A DNA stretch of 64,000 nucleotides from Rossellomorea aquimaris (GTDB lineage Bacteria; Bacillota; Bacilli; Bacillales; Bacillaceae_B), in assembly GCF_000935355.1 (NCBI RefSeq), contig NZ_JXZC01000001.1, forward strand, positions 1,178,001 to 1,242,000. The letters run 5' to 3'. Positions 45,100 to 53,481 of the stretch are shown piece by piece (position 1 is the first letter of the stretch; each line of letters starts with the position of its first letter). The notes beneath the pieces were generated by a model. It was given only the letters and a program-made list of their open reading frames with translations, was not told the origin of the DNA and did no database searches. The position numbers and the translations under genes were made by a program.

Positions 45100-46260
45100 A
45101 TGATAAATCAATATTTTAACAGAATCGCTTTTGTTCTTGTGGTAATGGCGGTTATGGTAGCATGCAATATCTATACGTTCCTTCCCATATACGGGAATAT
45201 CGCTTCCTCCCTTTCCATCCCACAAAGTGAAGTCGTTATTGCAGGTAGCTCATTTATCTTTTTCTACGCCTGTGGACTTCTGACTTTTGCCAATAGCGCC
45301 GATCGGTTTGGAAAAAAAGAGATTCTCGTCTGGGGAATGTTTGCTTCCGGGATTTCAACAGGCCTGGTAGGCCTTGCCGATGATTTCTGGAGTTTATTTA
45401 TCACACGGGGAATTCAAGGATTTTGTCTGGGTAGCTTTGCACCCGTCGCCTTTGCCTATACGTATGATTTGTTTTCAGGAAAAAAGAGAACCTTGCTTCT
45501 GGCATTTATCAATTCCGGATTTCTCTTTTCGGGCATCCTTGGGCAAATACTAAGTGAGGGAATCACACGCTTCAGCCATTGGACGATTGTGTTCTTCTTT
45601 TTCTCATTGGTGTACGTCTCCTTGTTTTTTATAGGAAAACAAACGCTGCCTACAACCTCCACTCGATCCGTTTCCGTCACACACCAAATCGTCACGATCT
45701 ATAAACTCCTTATGAGAAAAGAGCTCTTATTCTGCTACGGTATTGTTCTCACACTTCTCGCCTCTTTTATTGCTTATTATGACAGCTTGACCAGGTACTT
45801 GTCCGGAAGTCCCGATCTACTCTTTCTCATCAGGGCAGTCGGATTGATCGGCGTCGGATTATCGCTCTTTACCGGCCGACTCCTTGAAGCCATTGGAGTC
45901 TATAAGACACTTTTTATTGGTGTAACCATCTCTATTACGAGTGTGTCCATTGCTTTCATTTATGTGCATTTGAGTGACCCCTTTATCATCGTTCTTTCTT
46001 CTGTCCTATTTGTTTCCGGCATCTCATTGTTGATCCCAACGGTGATTACCCTTATTGGAGATATGAGTGGCGAAGACCGAAGCCAGGCTCTCAGTCTTTA
46101 CTCATTTCTTTTATTAGGGGGGACCAGCTTAGCTCCTTTAGTAATCATGCAGCTGACTTACGTTCAATCGTTGTTTCTGTTACTGGGATGCTTTTTGTTT
46201 CATGCCTGGATGGGAGGATTGCTGTATGTGGGTCGGAGGAGATGGGGGATGGGGGGTTAG
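45100..46260 (+). CDS. MFS transporter
   Basis: A 386-residue major-facilitator protein with twelve predicted helices. It has the loop 2-3 signature ANSADRFGKKEILVWGM (GxLaDrxGrr type) and a repeat after helix 8. It resembles small drug or metabolite exporters of the DHA1 kind; the substrate is unknown. A GGGAGGTGATGGC ribosome region precedes the ATG. The end overlaps the convergent VOC gene by four bases, and no terminator is visible between them. Confidence 0.82.
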   Translation: MINQYFNRIAFVLVVMAVMVACNIYTFLPIYGNIASSLSIPQSEVVIAGSSFIFFYACGLLTFANSADRFGKKEILVWGMFASGISTGLVGLADDFWSLFITRGIQGFCLGSFAPVAFAYTYDLFSGKKRTLLLAFINSGFLFSGILGQILSEGITRFSHWTIVFFFFSLVYVSLFFIGKQTLPTTSTRSVSVTHQIVTIYKLLMRKELLFCYGIVLTLLASFIAYYDSLTRYLSGSPDLLFLIRAVGLIGVGLSLFTGRLLEAIGVYKTLFIGVTISITSVSIAFIYVHLSDPFIIVLSSVLFVSGISLLIPTVITLIGDMSGEDRSQALSLYSFLLLGGTSLAPLVIMQLTYVQSLFLLLGCFLFHAWMGGLLYVGRRRWGMGG

Positions 46261-46643
46261 TGCCAGTCCTCCATTCTTTCCTGAAGATTTGAGGTGTGGA
46301 GCTCGAATTGGACATTGTCCGTGGCAAGAAAATTGACACTCCATCCTTTCCCTCTTCTTAAAGGTCCCCTTACAATACACGCTTCCTTCTCCTTCAAACG
46401 TTGAACAGCCTCAAAAAAACCTTCTTCACTGATGGAAAAGGCGATGTGATCGACCCCATATCCCCTGGACGCTCCGAGGCTGTCTTTTTCCTGGAGACAG
46501 ATCCAAATCGGACCCCATTCCAGATAAGCATCCCTTCTCCCTTTATGGACAAGTATTGCCTGCAGGGTTTCCATATAAAAAGTCAGCGATTCTTCTAAAT
46601 TACTAACGTTGATTGTCAGATGATTAAAGCCGGTTATGTTCAC
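46257..46643 (-). CDS. VOC (glyoxalase-fold) protein, similar to FosB/FosX thiol transferases
   Basis: A 128-residue two-module VOC protein. Probable metal ligands are His8 (FNHLTINV), the His of VDHIAFSIS (about 68) and Glu of QFELHTS (about 115), spaced as in FosA/FosB enzymes. The segments NLEESLTFYMETL, KGRRDAYLEWGPIWICLQE and FELHTSNLQERM resemble FosB, which opens fosfomycin with bacillithiol. However, the usual DPDG before the last ligand reads TDNV, so activity against fosfomycin is uncertain and another small electrophile is possible. It is transcribed alone. Confidence 0.65.
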   Translation of the reverse strand: MNITGFNHLTINVSNLEESLTFYMETLQAILVHKGRRDAYLEWGPIWICLQEKDSLGASRGYGVDHIAFSISEEGFFEAVQRLKEKEACIVRGPLRRGKGWSVNFLATDNVQFELHTSNLQERMEDWH

Positions 46644-46718
46644 ATATTGTCCTCCTTTCGTTTGGTTGTCCGTTTATTGTGTCAGCTGGATAAATCGAGG
46701 AGCTTTGTAGTGCCTTTA

Positions 46719-46743
46719 TACCCACTTACCTATCCAGTGGGTA
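46719..46743. repeat. hairpin beside array E
   Basis: TACCCACT and AGTGGGTA form a perfect 8-bp stem around nine bases, without a T-run, abutting the first unit of array E in the promoter-side gap of the VOC gene. Confidence 0.5.
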
Positions 46744-46747
46744 GTTA

Positions 46748-46880
46748 ATTGCGCCTTTTGGGAAGGCGATTGCGTCTTTTTTTGGTTAATTGCGTCGTTT
46801 TGAATTTTATTGCGTCTTTTCGGAAGGGAATTGCGTCTTTTATTGATTTTGCGTCATTCCGGATGGGTATTGCGTCATTT
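46748..46880 (+). repeat. phased intergenic repeat array E (core ATTGCGTCTTTT)
   Basis: ATTGCG (or TTTGCG) occurs at 46748, 46769, 46789, 46809, 46830, 46848 and 46869. Distances are 21, 20, 20, 21, 18, 21. The core is followed by TCNTTTT in most units, while the rest differs. The array occupies the gap between the VOC gene and the GNAT gene. It contains no open frame with a ribosome site. Confidence 0.85.
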
Positions 46881-46933
46881 AACAAATAAAGGAAGATGAC
46901 TGAGCGCTCGATCCCACCTCCCTATCACACACC

Positions 46934-46964
46934 CAAAAAAAGAAGGACATCATCACCCTTCTTT
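46934..46964 (-). terminator. terminator after the GNAT gene
   Basis: AAAGAAGG and CCTTCTTT pair around a nine-base loop. On the minus strand seven T follow. Confidence 0.82.
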
Positions 46965-47501
46965 CACATTATCTTCCCATTCATCCACTAATAGTCCATA
47001 TAAAAGCATGTCAAAACGATTCCCGTCTCTTTGCAGGAATTGCCGATAGCTTCCTTCTTTCGTGAATCCGAGTGATTCGTATAAACGGATCGCTCTCTCA
47101 TTATACGAAAATACCGTTAATTGAAGACGGTGTAAATTCAACTCATGAAAGGCATATGCCAAGAGACACTCCATGGCTTCCTTGCCGTATCCACTTCCCC
47201 ATGTCTGCTCGTCACCGATGGAAATGGCTACCCAGCCCACACGATGGGTCCACAGAATACCGTCCAATTCGACATAGCCTATGATCCTGCCATCCTCCTT
47301 TAAACGAATGGCAAAACGAAAGGCGTTTTCCCCGGGATCCCCCATCCATTTTTTTATGTCTTCCTCTGCTTTCGGCTTATGGGGAAGAGCATCCAGTAAC
47401 CTCTGAACTTCTTCATTTTGATTCCATTCCCTTATGGCCGTAACATCTTCTTCCTGAAATCCGGAAAGATAAATCCTTGTACCCGTCAATAGCCGTTTCA
47501 T
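46953..47501 (-). CDS. GNAT family N-acetyltransferase (RimJ/RimL type)
   Basis: A 182-residue acetyltransferase beginning KRLLTGTRIYLSGFQEEDVTAIREW. The acetyl-CoA-binding segment is QTWGSGYGKEAMECLLAYAFHELNLHRLQLTVFSYNERAIRLYESLGFTKEG (about 98-150), which has the Q/RxxGxG/A pattern and the ERAIRLYESLGF hallmark of the RimJ/RimL branch. The substrate may be a protein N-terminus or a small amine. The gene is single, with an upstream gap of about 100 bp before the endonuclease terminator. Confidence 0.88.
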   Translation of the reverse strand: MKRLLTGTRIYLSGFQEEDVTAIREWNQNEEVQRLLDALPHKPKAEEDIKKWMGDPGENAFRFAIRLKEDGRIIGYVELDGILWTHRVGWVAISIGDEQTWGSGYGKEAMECLLAYAFHELNLHRLQLTVFSYNERAIRLYESLGFTKEGSYRQFLQRDGNRFDMLLYGLLVDEWEDNVKEG

Positions 47502-47601
47502 GTTTTTTCACCTCGACGTATGTATTTCGAGGAGTTCCTTTCCGATTCCTTTAATGCCCTTGAAAAAGTTTCGTACCATGTCCATCCACCGCCATTCGTT
47601 C

Positions 47602-47637
47602 AAAAAAAGAGCCCGGAAAAATTCCAGGCTCTTTTAA
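47602..47637 (-). terminator. terminator after the endonuclease gene
   Basis: AAAAGAGCC and GGCTCTTTT pair. On the minus strand a run of seven T follows the stem, two bases after the stop codon. Confidence 0.9.
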
Positions 47638-47639
47638 AC

Positions 47640-48821
47640 TTACCAAATCATTTCCGCCCACTCGGGGTGGTCAATGAATGGGTTACGGTTTCCTTGATAT
47701 TGTTCGAAGATGATATCGTTGCGTCTGATTTCCCTTTCATCGACAGGGTCCTGTTCATTCCATTGAAGAAGAACGGACATTTTCCCGTGGTAAGGGGCAC
47801 TTCCATTGTTGACGTTGTTATTGATTTCTAAATCCAACTCTCCGCTGTCTCCTTCATAGCGGACGGCCATGTAGAAAATCATGCGGGCAACGTCACCTTT
47901 CACTTCATCACGAGGCTCCCAGGAATCCCCGTCATAATAGTTGCCTGGCGCTTCGCTATGCTGAGTTCCACCATTATCAAAGTCAAGATTTCCCCTTGTG
48001 GAATTGACCGTTACATCTGTCGGTCTCAAGTGATGAAGGTCCGTCCCTGGTCCTTGCGCCGTTCCGAAGTCACCGTGGGATTTCGCCCACACGTGCTCAC
48101 GGTTCCAGTCGTCGACTCCACCGCCGTTTGTCGTTTTCGATTGGGAACGGCCTGAGTATAGGAGTATCACATTGTTTGGATTGTTCGGATCTTCATCTGT
48201 GTTACGCAATGCTCCCCATACATCACTGTAGGAAAGGGTTTGATGATCATCGATGATGTTATGTAGTGCTGTTTTTAAAGAAGATCCCGTTTTTCCTTCA
48301 GCTGTGTTGTAGTATTCTTCATAGGCTGGCGGGTCTGTTGGTTCGGTTGGAGGATCGGTAGGATCAGTGCCGCCATCTTCCACTGATTCAAATGCTGACG
48401 CAGACTTCACCCCGGGATGAGAGAAATAGGCCGTTAAACTGCCGGTCACTTTGATTTTTTCACCCATCAGTCCAGGGTTACTTTGCAATCCAAAGTTTGA
48501 ACGGTAAGAGGATGGAATTTGAACATAGACCATCTCATCCGTGTTGGATTCAGACGGTGAATCCGCCAAGGCAAGTGCGTAATCATTTGGAAAATTACTT
48601 GTGACAACGGATGACGTAGAGGTTGGCTGCCCGACCACATACCCTTCCACTGACTGAGTGGAGCCATTCTGATTGGATAATGCCTGATCAACCGTAAATG
48701 GCGAACTCCACGTCCCATTTCCAGCTGCACTCATTTGACTTGGAGATACTTGACCACAAGCAATCATAAAAATAATTAAAATAGAAAAAATGCTGATGAG
48801 CTTTTTGTTTACAATCTTCAA
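47640..48821 (-). CDS. exported endonuclease I family nuclease with N-terminal OB-like domain
   Basis: A 393-residue exported nuclease. It has a signal or lipoprotein leader (hydrophobic LISIFSILIIFMIACGQ, with a possible lipobox Cys) and a DUF6359/YhcR-N-type OB domain (about 35-150). A Pro/Thr/Asp linker (DPTDPPTEPTDPP) leads to the endonuclease I domain (about 170-393). That domain has DDWNREHVWAKSHG and TDLHHLRPTDVTVNSTRGNLDF, carrying the catalytic His and metal ligands. It resembles B. subtilis YurI and E. coli EndA and probably scavenges extracellular DNA or RNA. The start is a TTG at 48821 behind GAGGAGG; the frame extends 11 codons further without a site. Confidence 0.87.
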   Translation of the reverse strand: MKIVNKKLISIFSILIIFMIACGQVSPSQMSAAGNGTWSSPFTVDQALSNQNGSTQSVEGYVVGQPTSTSSVVTSNFPNDYALALADSPSESNTDEMVYVQIPSSYRSNFGLQSNPGLMGEKIKVTGSLTAYFSHPGVKSASAFESVEDGGTDPTDPPTEPTDPPAYEEYYNTAEGKTGSSLKTALHNIIDDHQTLSYSDVWGALRNTDEDPNNPNNVILLYSGRSQSKTTNGGGVDDWNREHVWAKSHGDFGTAQGPGTDLHHLRPTDVTVNSTRGNLDFDNGGTQHSEAPGNYYDGDSWEPRDEVKGDVARMIFYMAVRYEGDSGELDLEINNNVNNGSAPYHGKMSVLLQWNEQDPVDEREIRRNDIIFEQYQGNRNPFIDHPEWAEMIW

Positions 48822-49045
48822 ATTGCTTCGCCTCCTCTTAATATGACTATACATTTAGCGTACATTACATATTGTCAAAATAGGGTAAATTTTGTGTAAA
48901 TCCCAGAAAATGAGTCTATTATCATAGGGTTTGTGATGTGTATGGCAGGAGGGGATGCGTTCATTCCATAATAGGTGCGGACGGGTTTTCGGGAGGGGAT
49001 GGATCGTGTTGCCGGTCCTGTTTGAATAATGAGCTTTTTTGAAAA

Positions 49046-49158
49046 GTCGATAATAAATGCGGGAATGTCGATAATAAATTTGAAAAGTCGATAATAAAGT
49101 GTCGGAAGTCGATAATAAATCCGAATTGTTGATAATATAACCGGGAATGTCGATAATA
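49046..49158 (-). repeat. phased intergenic repeat array B (core TATTATCGACTT, minus strand)
   Basis: The reverse of core A appears on the plus strand as GTCGATAATA, starting at 49046, 49067, 49087, 49108, 49128 (one base changed) and 49149. Distances are 21, 20, 21, 20, 21, identical to array A. Read on the minus strand it lies about 225 bp before the endonuclease gene. It is directly next to array F, which has a different core. Confidence 0.9.
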
Positions 49159-49221
49159 TCAGGTTTATCATCATCTCTTGAGTGTCAAAATTCATCTCTT
49201 GGAAACTATCAAATTCTTAAT

Positions 49222-49316
49222 TTGAAAATAAAATTGCACATTTGAAAATAAAACGATGAAAATTGAAAATAAAATTCAATTATTGAAAACAAAACATCCA
49301 AATTTGAAAATAAATG
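49222..49316 (+). repeat. phased intergenic repeat array F (core TTGAAAATAAA)
   Basis: TTGAAAA begins at 49222, 49242, 49263, 49283 and 49304, at distances 20, 21, 20, 21, with a weaker TTGGAAA at 49199. The spacers differ. Low complexity explains part of the resemblance, but not the fixed alternation of 20 and 21. Nothing gene-like is seen in 49317-49414. Confidence 0.82.
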
Positions 49317-49414
49317 CTGATTACATGCCCATTCCAAAACCGTTTTTTCTTTAGAAGTCAATCCCGCTTGCCTATTTCTCACTCTTCCAGCGTATTTTCA
49401 CACTAAAGATCCCA

Positions 49415-49450
49415 TAAAAAAAGCACTGGCCCATTCGGAGCCAGCACTTT
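49415..49450 (-). terminator. terminator of the SDR-thiolase operon
   Basis: On the minus strand AAAGTGCTGGC and GCCAGTGCTTT form an 11-bp stem followed by seven T, seven bases after the thiolase stop. Confidence 0.93.
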
Positions 49451-49456
49451 CTCTTC

Positions 49457-50635
49457 TTACATCCCTTCAACCAATACCGAAGCGCCCATGCCACCGCCTA
49501 CACATAATGACGCAATTCCCTTTTTTAATTCACGACGCTTCAATTCATGCAGTAAAGAAACGACAAGTCGTGCACCTGTGCAGCCGACTGGGTGACCGAT
49601 ACTGATCCCGCTGCCATTGACATTCACTTTCTCACGGTCCAGACCAAGCTCTTTTTCGACGGCTAAATATTGAGCTGCGAATGCTTCATTAATTTCAAAT
49701 AATTCAATATCATCCAATGACCAATTTTCCGCTGTATGTAGTCCTTTTTGAATGGCGGGTACGGGACCGATTCCCATCACTTTCGGATCCACACCTGCTA
49801 CTGAGTAGCCAACGATTCTTCCAAGAGGCTGAAGTCCTCTTCGCCGGGCTTCTTCCTCACTCATAAGAATCAGTGCCGCCCCTCCATCATTCAGGCTTGA
49901 AGAGTTCCCCGCAGTCACCGTGCCGCCTTCCCGGAATGCAGGCTTTAATTTCTGCAGTTTTTCTACCATCAATCCAGCTCGTGGGCTTTCATCTTTATCA
50001 ATGACCTTTTCTCCTCTTCGTTCCTTCACGGTGAGTGGAACGATCTGAGAATCGAAATATCCATTCTCCATCGCGGCTGCTGCCCGCTCATGGCTTAACA
50101 CTGCATACTCATCCTGCTCTTCACGGGTAATCGAGTGAATTTCCGCCAGGTTCTCCGCTGTTTCGCCCATCATGATGCCGTGGATGGGGTCTTCTAGGAC
50201 CTCCCAAACCGAATCACGAATTTCTCCATGTTGCAATCTTTGACCAAATCGGTGCTGCTTCAAAATATACGGACTGGAGCTCATCGCTTCCACCCCGCCT
50301 GCCAGGACAATATCAGATAAGCCTGTTTGGATTTGCATGGCTGCTGAAATGATCGCCTGCATTCCACTGGCACATTGGCGTTGAATCGTAAAGCCGGTCG
50401 TCGTGTCGTCAAACCCTGCAAGTAACGCTGCCGTTCTTGCCGTGTTAGGCTGATCTGTCCTTTGAATACAATGCCCGAGGATCACTTCATCAATATCACT
50501 TGCCGACAATCCGCTTGCTTTAGCCGCTTCTTTCATAACAGGTACAATCAGATCCGTCGGGAGCAGATCCTTGAAAGCTCCACCAAATGCACCGACCGGC
50601 GTACGTAGAGCCGATGTAATCACTACATTTCTCAT
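49457..50635 (-). CDS. acetyl-CoA C-acetyltransferase (thiolase)
   Basis: A 392-residue thiolase. The acylated Cys is in [10 protein letters not shown] (about C88), the His in [17 protein letters not shown] (about H348), and the second Cys in [11 protein letters not shown] near the end; NEAFAAQ is also present. It joins two acetyl-CoA to acetoacetyl-CoA, or the reverse in fatty-acid breakdown. It sits directly downstream of a PhaB/FabG-like reductase, an arrangement seen in short-chain acyl or polyhydroxybutyrate-type pathways. No PHB synthase gene is nearby, so the pathway is not settled. Confidence 0.9.
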   Translation of the reverse strand: MRNVVITSALRTPVGAFGGAFKDLLPTDLIVPVMKEAAKASGLSASDIDEVILGHCIQRTDQPNTARTAALLAGFDDTTTGFTIQRQCASGMQAIISAAMQIQTGLSDIVLAGGVEAMSSSPYILKQHRFGQRLQHGEIRDSVWEVLEDPIHGIMMGETAENLAEIHSITREEQDEYAVLSHERAAAAMENGYFDSQIVPLTVKERRGEKVIDKDESPRAGLMVEKLQKLKPAFREGGTVTAGNSSSLNDGGAALILMSEEEARRRGLQPLGRIVGYSVAGVDPKVMGIGPVPAIQKGLHTAENWSLDDIELFEINEAFAAQYLAVEKELGLDREKVNVNGSGISIGHPVGCTGARLVVSLLHELKRRELKKGIASLCVGGGMGASVLVEGM

Positions 50636-50659
50636 CTTGTCACTTCCCTTTCCTATCAG

Positions 50660-51403
50660 TTACATCATGATGCCGCCATCTACATGGAGGACGGTTCCAT
50701 TCACATAGTCACTGTCATCAGATGCCAGATACAAATATGCTTTCGCGATATCATCCGGTTTCCCTAATCTTCCAAGGGGAATCATCGCTTTCATTTGCTC
50801 GATGACCTTTTCCGGAACGCCTTCCACCATGCTCGTTTCGGTGAATCCAGGCGCGACTGCGTTCACGTTGATCCCTTTGCGGCCTAATTCCTTCGCCCAT
50901 GTTTTCGTCATCCCCACAACCGCAGCTTTTGTTGCAGCATAGTTGGTTTGACCGACATTTCCGTAAACCCCGCTTACTGAAGATGTGTTTATGATTTTCC
51001 CTTTTCCATTTTCAATCAAATGGGGGAGAACCGCTTGGGTACAATTAAACACACCTGTCAAATTCACATCCAACACTTTTTGAAAATCTTCCGGTGATAA
51101 CTTATGAATCATTCCGTCCCTTGTGATTCCAGCATTGTTAATTAAAATATCGATTTTCCCAAATTGCTCTTTTACCTCTTTTACAAAAGAATCAACAGAA
51201 GAGCGATCAGCTACATCCCCTTGAAAAAAGGCTGCTTTCCCCGTTCCCAGTTCATTCAGCTGTCGGGCTTTTTCCTCGCCCAGCTCCTGATTGAAATCAA
51301 CGAGGGCAACGCAGCACCCTTCCTTCACAAAAATTTCTGCTGCGGCATAACCGATTCCGTTCGCTGCACCCGTTATGAGGGCTACTTTCCCTTCCAGTCT
51401 CAT
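50660..51403 (-). CDS. SDR family 3-ketoacyl-CoA/ACP reductase (PhaB/FabG-like)
   Basis: A 247-residue short-chain dehydrogenase with TGAANGIG (11-18), the NNAG motif in ILINNAGITRDG, a Ser in INTSSVSGVYGN, and YAATKAAVVG with the catalytic Tyr and Lys. The length and motifs are those of acetoacetyl-CoA reductase or 3-oxoacyl-ACP reductase. Pairing with the thiolase 24 bp downstream favours the CoA-linked role. Its ATG overlaps the stop of the upstream hydrolase remnant (ATGA), suggesting the remnant was once a full upstream gene in the operon. Confidence 0.86.
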   Translation of the reverse strand: MRLEGKVALITGAANGIGYAAAEIFVKEGCCVALVDFNQELGEEKARQLNELGTGKAAFFQGDVADRSSVDSFVKEVKEQFGKIDILINNAGITRDGMIHKLSPEDFQKVLDVNLTGVFNCTQAVLPHLIENGKGKIINTSSVSGVYGNVGQTNYAATKAAVVGMTKTWAKELGRKGINVNAVAPGFTETSMVEGVPEKVIEQMKAMIPLGRLGKPDDIAKAYLYLASDDSDYVNGTVLHVDGGIMM

Positions 51404-51691
51404 GCCAGTTCCTCCTTCATCTGCAAAAATGATGTCATTGCCGGAAGCATTTGATCTACATTATCGATGAGCGGTGAATGCCCACTATTCTTTAATTCAA
51501 CAAATGTAGCGTTTTCTCCTATATCTTCGACGATTTCCTCTGTCATTTCTTTTGTGATCACATAATCCCGATCCCCTCTTAAAACAAGAACCGGTAATGT
51601 TTTCTCCCTGTCCATCATCACTTCTTCAATTGTACGAAGACGATTTCCTATATCAGGTGTGTGATATATCAGGTGAGGGGAGTTAAAAATG
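51400..51691 (-). pseudogene. C-terminal remnant of an alpha/beta-hydrolase
   Basis: The frame is open from a stop near 51691 to 51403 and encodes about 95 residues. These include VLVLRGDRDYVITKE (the strand carrying the acid residue of alpha/beta-hydrolases) and LKNSGHSPLIDNVDQ (the catalytic His). The N-terminal two thirds, with the nucleophile Ser elbow, are missing and do not appear in the 150 bp upstream. A GTG at 51621 could start a 73-residue peptide, but no good ribosome site was seen. It is most likely a deletion remnant; a duplicated ATATCAGGTG at the break (51650 and 51666) may mark the junction. Confidence 0.72.
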
Positions 51692-51854
51692 AGTTACACG
51701 TGGGTTTAAGTTTATAGATTCGGAAGTATGAATAGAGTAATGACATCACCGACTTTCTTTAAAATAGAACAAACTTCTATAACTGTATGTCCCACCCTCC
51801 AAATTTCCTATATAATGAATCTACTAAATGTTAGTGAAATTGGAGGATTCATCC

Positions 51855-53378
51855 TTGAATGTATTTCAGCAGTTTCAACGTACAATCATTAACAATTATC
51901 TAATCGGGAGTTTTATAGCTGTCTTTGGTGTTGGATCTGTATTCATTTTCCAAACCCTTGCCCTTAATGAAAGAGAACTATTAACAATGGGGGGCATTAT
52001 CACCCTTTCAATCGTCACGATGTTCAGCTGTGAATTTTTGGTGTATCAGAAGCATATTCGTCCGATAAAGCTCGTCTATAAAAAGAAGACATCAACACTA
52101 AGTCTGGACCTTTTCTCAACTGCCTATCAACAAGTGGAAAGGTTCCCACTTTTAACAGTTAAACGAATCATGCTTCCCCACTTTCTGGGGCTTGCCCTTC
52201 CGTCTACTTTCTTGACGGTTATCAGCATCAACGCAGAATGGTTGTCAATTCCGTACACCTACATTTTTTATGCCTGGTGCGGCGCCTTTTTAGTGGCGAT
52301 TCTTCATGCTTTGATTGAATTTTTCTTAACCTTTAGAGCTTGTCATTCCCTCCAAGTGGACCTTATTCGAAAAACAGTTGAAACATACGGAGTCGATCCG
52401 TCGAGTCAGTCCACCCTATTTATCAGTTTAAAAAGAAAAATCTTAGCGGCTGCCCTGTTTCTTGCCCTGTTTCCAATCCTGCTTTTTTCATTAGCTTCAC
52501 AGATTCGCTTATCGATTGCGGACTCCACTCTTTTAGTAGACTACTGGAAATGGGCAGGGACTCTGATTTTCATCATTACAATTCTAGCTTTCTATGGAGC
52601 CCTCCTTATTTTCAAAAGTATCGAAGCACCCGTAAAAGAGCTTGTAGCCCGTTTTGAAAAAGTAGAAGAGGGGCATGTTTCACCCGTAGTGAATACATAC
52701 ACCGATGAGTTTTCTCATTTATTTTCCGGCTTTAACCACATGGTAGGAGCCATCAACCTGAGAGATCAGAAAAACCAGCAGCTGCTCGATCAATTTTTTG
52801 CAGTGGTAGCAGGTACATTGGATGCACGGGACCCATATACGGCCGGACATTCTAAACGCGTTGCGGAGTTTTCTGTTATAATTGCCAAACAATGCAACTG
52901 GTCTCAAAAAGACATCGACTTACTCAATAAATCGGCCCTCCTTCACGACATTGGAAAAATAGGAATCCGGGATGATGTGCTTTTAAAGGAAGGTAAATTG
53001 ACCAATGAAGAGTTTGAGCAAATCAAGCGCCACCCTGTCATTGGCGAGGAAATTGTCAAAGGCGTTCAATTAACCGAAGATCTCCTCCCCATCTTACCCG
53101 GGATCAAGCATCACCATGAGCGCTTGGATGGCTGCGGATACCCGGATCGATTAAAAGGAGACGAGATTCCCGTGTTCGGCCGATTAATTGCTGTTGCCGA
53201 TGCCTTTGACGCCATGACCTCTGATCGCCCTTATCGAAAAGGAATGCCTATCGAAAAAGCCCTCTCCATTTTGGAAGAAGGCACAGGGACACAGTGGGAT
53301 GAGGAGTTTGTTAAAGCGTTTATGAGTGGGATTAAAGTGACAGGGACATCCCAGATCTTATCTAATGCTGCAATATAG
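51855..53378 (+). CDS. membrane-bound HD-GYP domain phosphodiesterase
   Basis: A 507-residue signalling protein with about six membrane segments in the first 270 residues, a HAMP-like linker (EAPVKELVARFEKVEEGHVSP, about 268-288) and an HD-GYP domain (about 325-490). The HD domain shows HSKRVAEFS, LLHDIGKIGI (metal HD), HP...GEEI, HHHERLDGCGYP (GYP-type motif) and DAFDAMTSDRPYR. Such proteins usually hydrolyse c-di-GMP. The N-terminal part has no recognised sensor fold. GGAGG lies eight bases before the TTG at 51855; an ATG at 51828 has no site. Confidence 0.88.
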   Translation: MNVFQQFQRTIINNYLIGSFIAVFGVGSVFIFQTLALNERELLTMGGIITLSIVTMFSCEFLVYQKHIRPIKLVYKKKTSTLSLDLFSTAYQQVERFPLLTVKRIMLPHFLGLALPSTFLTVISINAEWLSIPYTYIFYAWCGAFLVAILHALIEFFLTFRACHSLQVDLIRKTVETYGVDPSSQSTLFISLKRKILAAALFLALFPILLFSLASQIRLSIADSTLLVDYWKWAGTLIFIITILAFYGALLIFKSIEAPVKELVARFEKVEEGHVSPVVNTYTDEFSHLFSGFNHMVGAINLRDQKNQQLLDQFFAVVAGTLDARDPYTAGHSKRVAEFSVIIAKQCNWSQKDIDLLNKSALLHDIGKIGIRDDVLLKEGKLTNEEFEQIKRHPVIGEEIVKGVQLTEDLLPILPGIKHHHERLDGCGYPDRLKGDEIPVFGRLIAVADAFDAMTSDRPYRKGMPIEKALSILEEGTGTQWDEEFVKAFMSGIKVTGTSQILSNAAI

Positions 53379-53437
53379 AAATAATCACTTTTCGAGTTAG
53401 CATCCTTTCCACAGTCCGCAAACGCGAAAAATCTTTT

Positions 53438-53472
53438 AAAAAAAGAATGCTGTTCATGTATTGAACAGCATT
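53438..53472 (-). terminator. terminator of the yhjE-sip operon
   Basis: AATGCTGTTCA and TGAACAGCATT form an 11-bp stem; on the minus strand CTTTTTTT follows. It is also convergent with the HD-GYP gene. Confidence 0.92.
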
Positions 53473-53481
53473 GCCATATCT

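Noticed and set aside
48875-49195. Minus-strand open frame over array B
   Set aside because: Same cause: stop-free repeat strand, no ribosome site, no family similarity.
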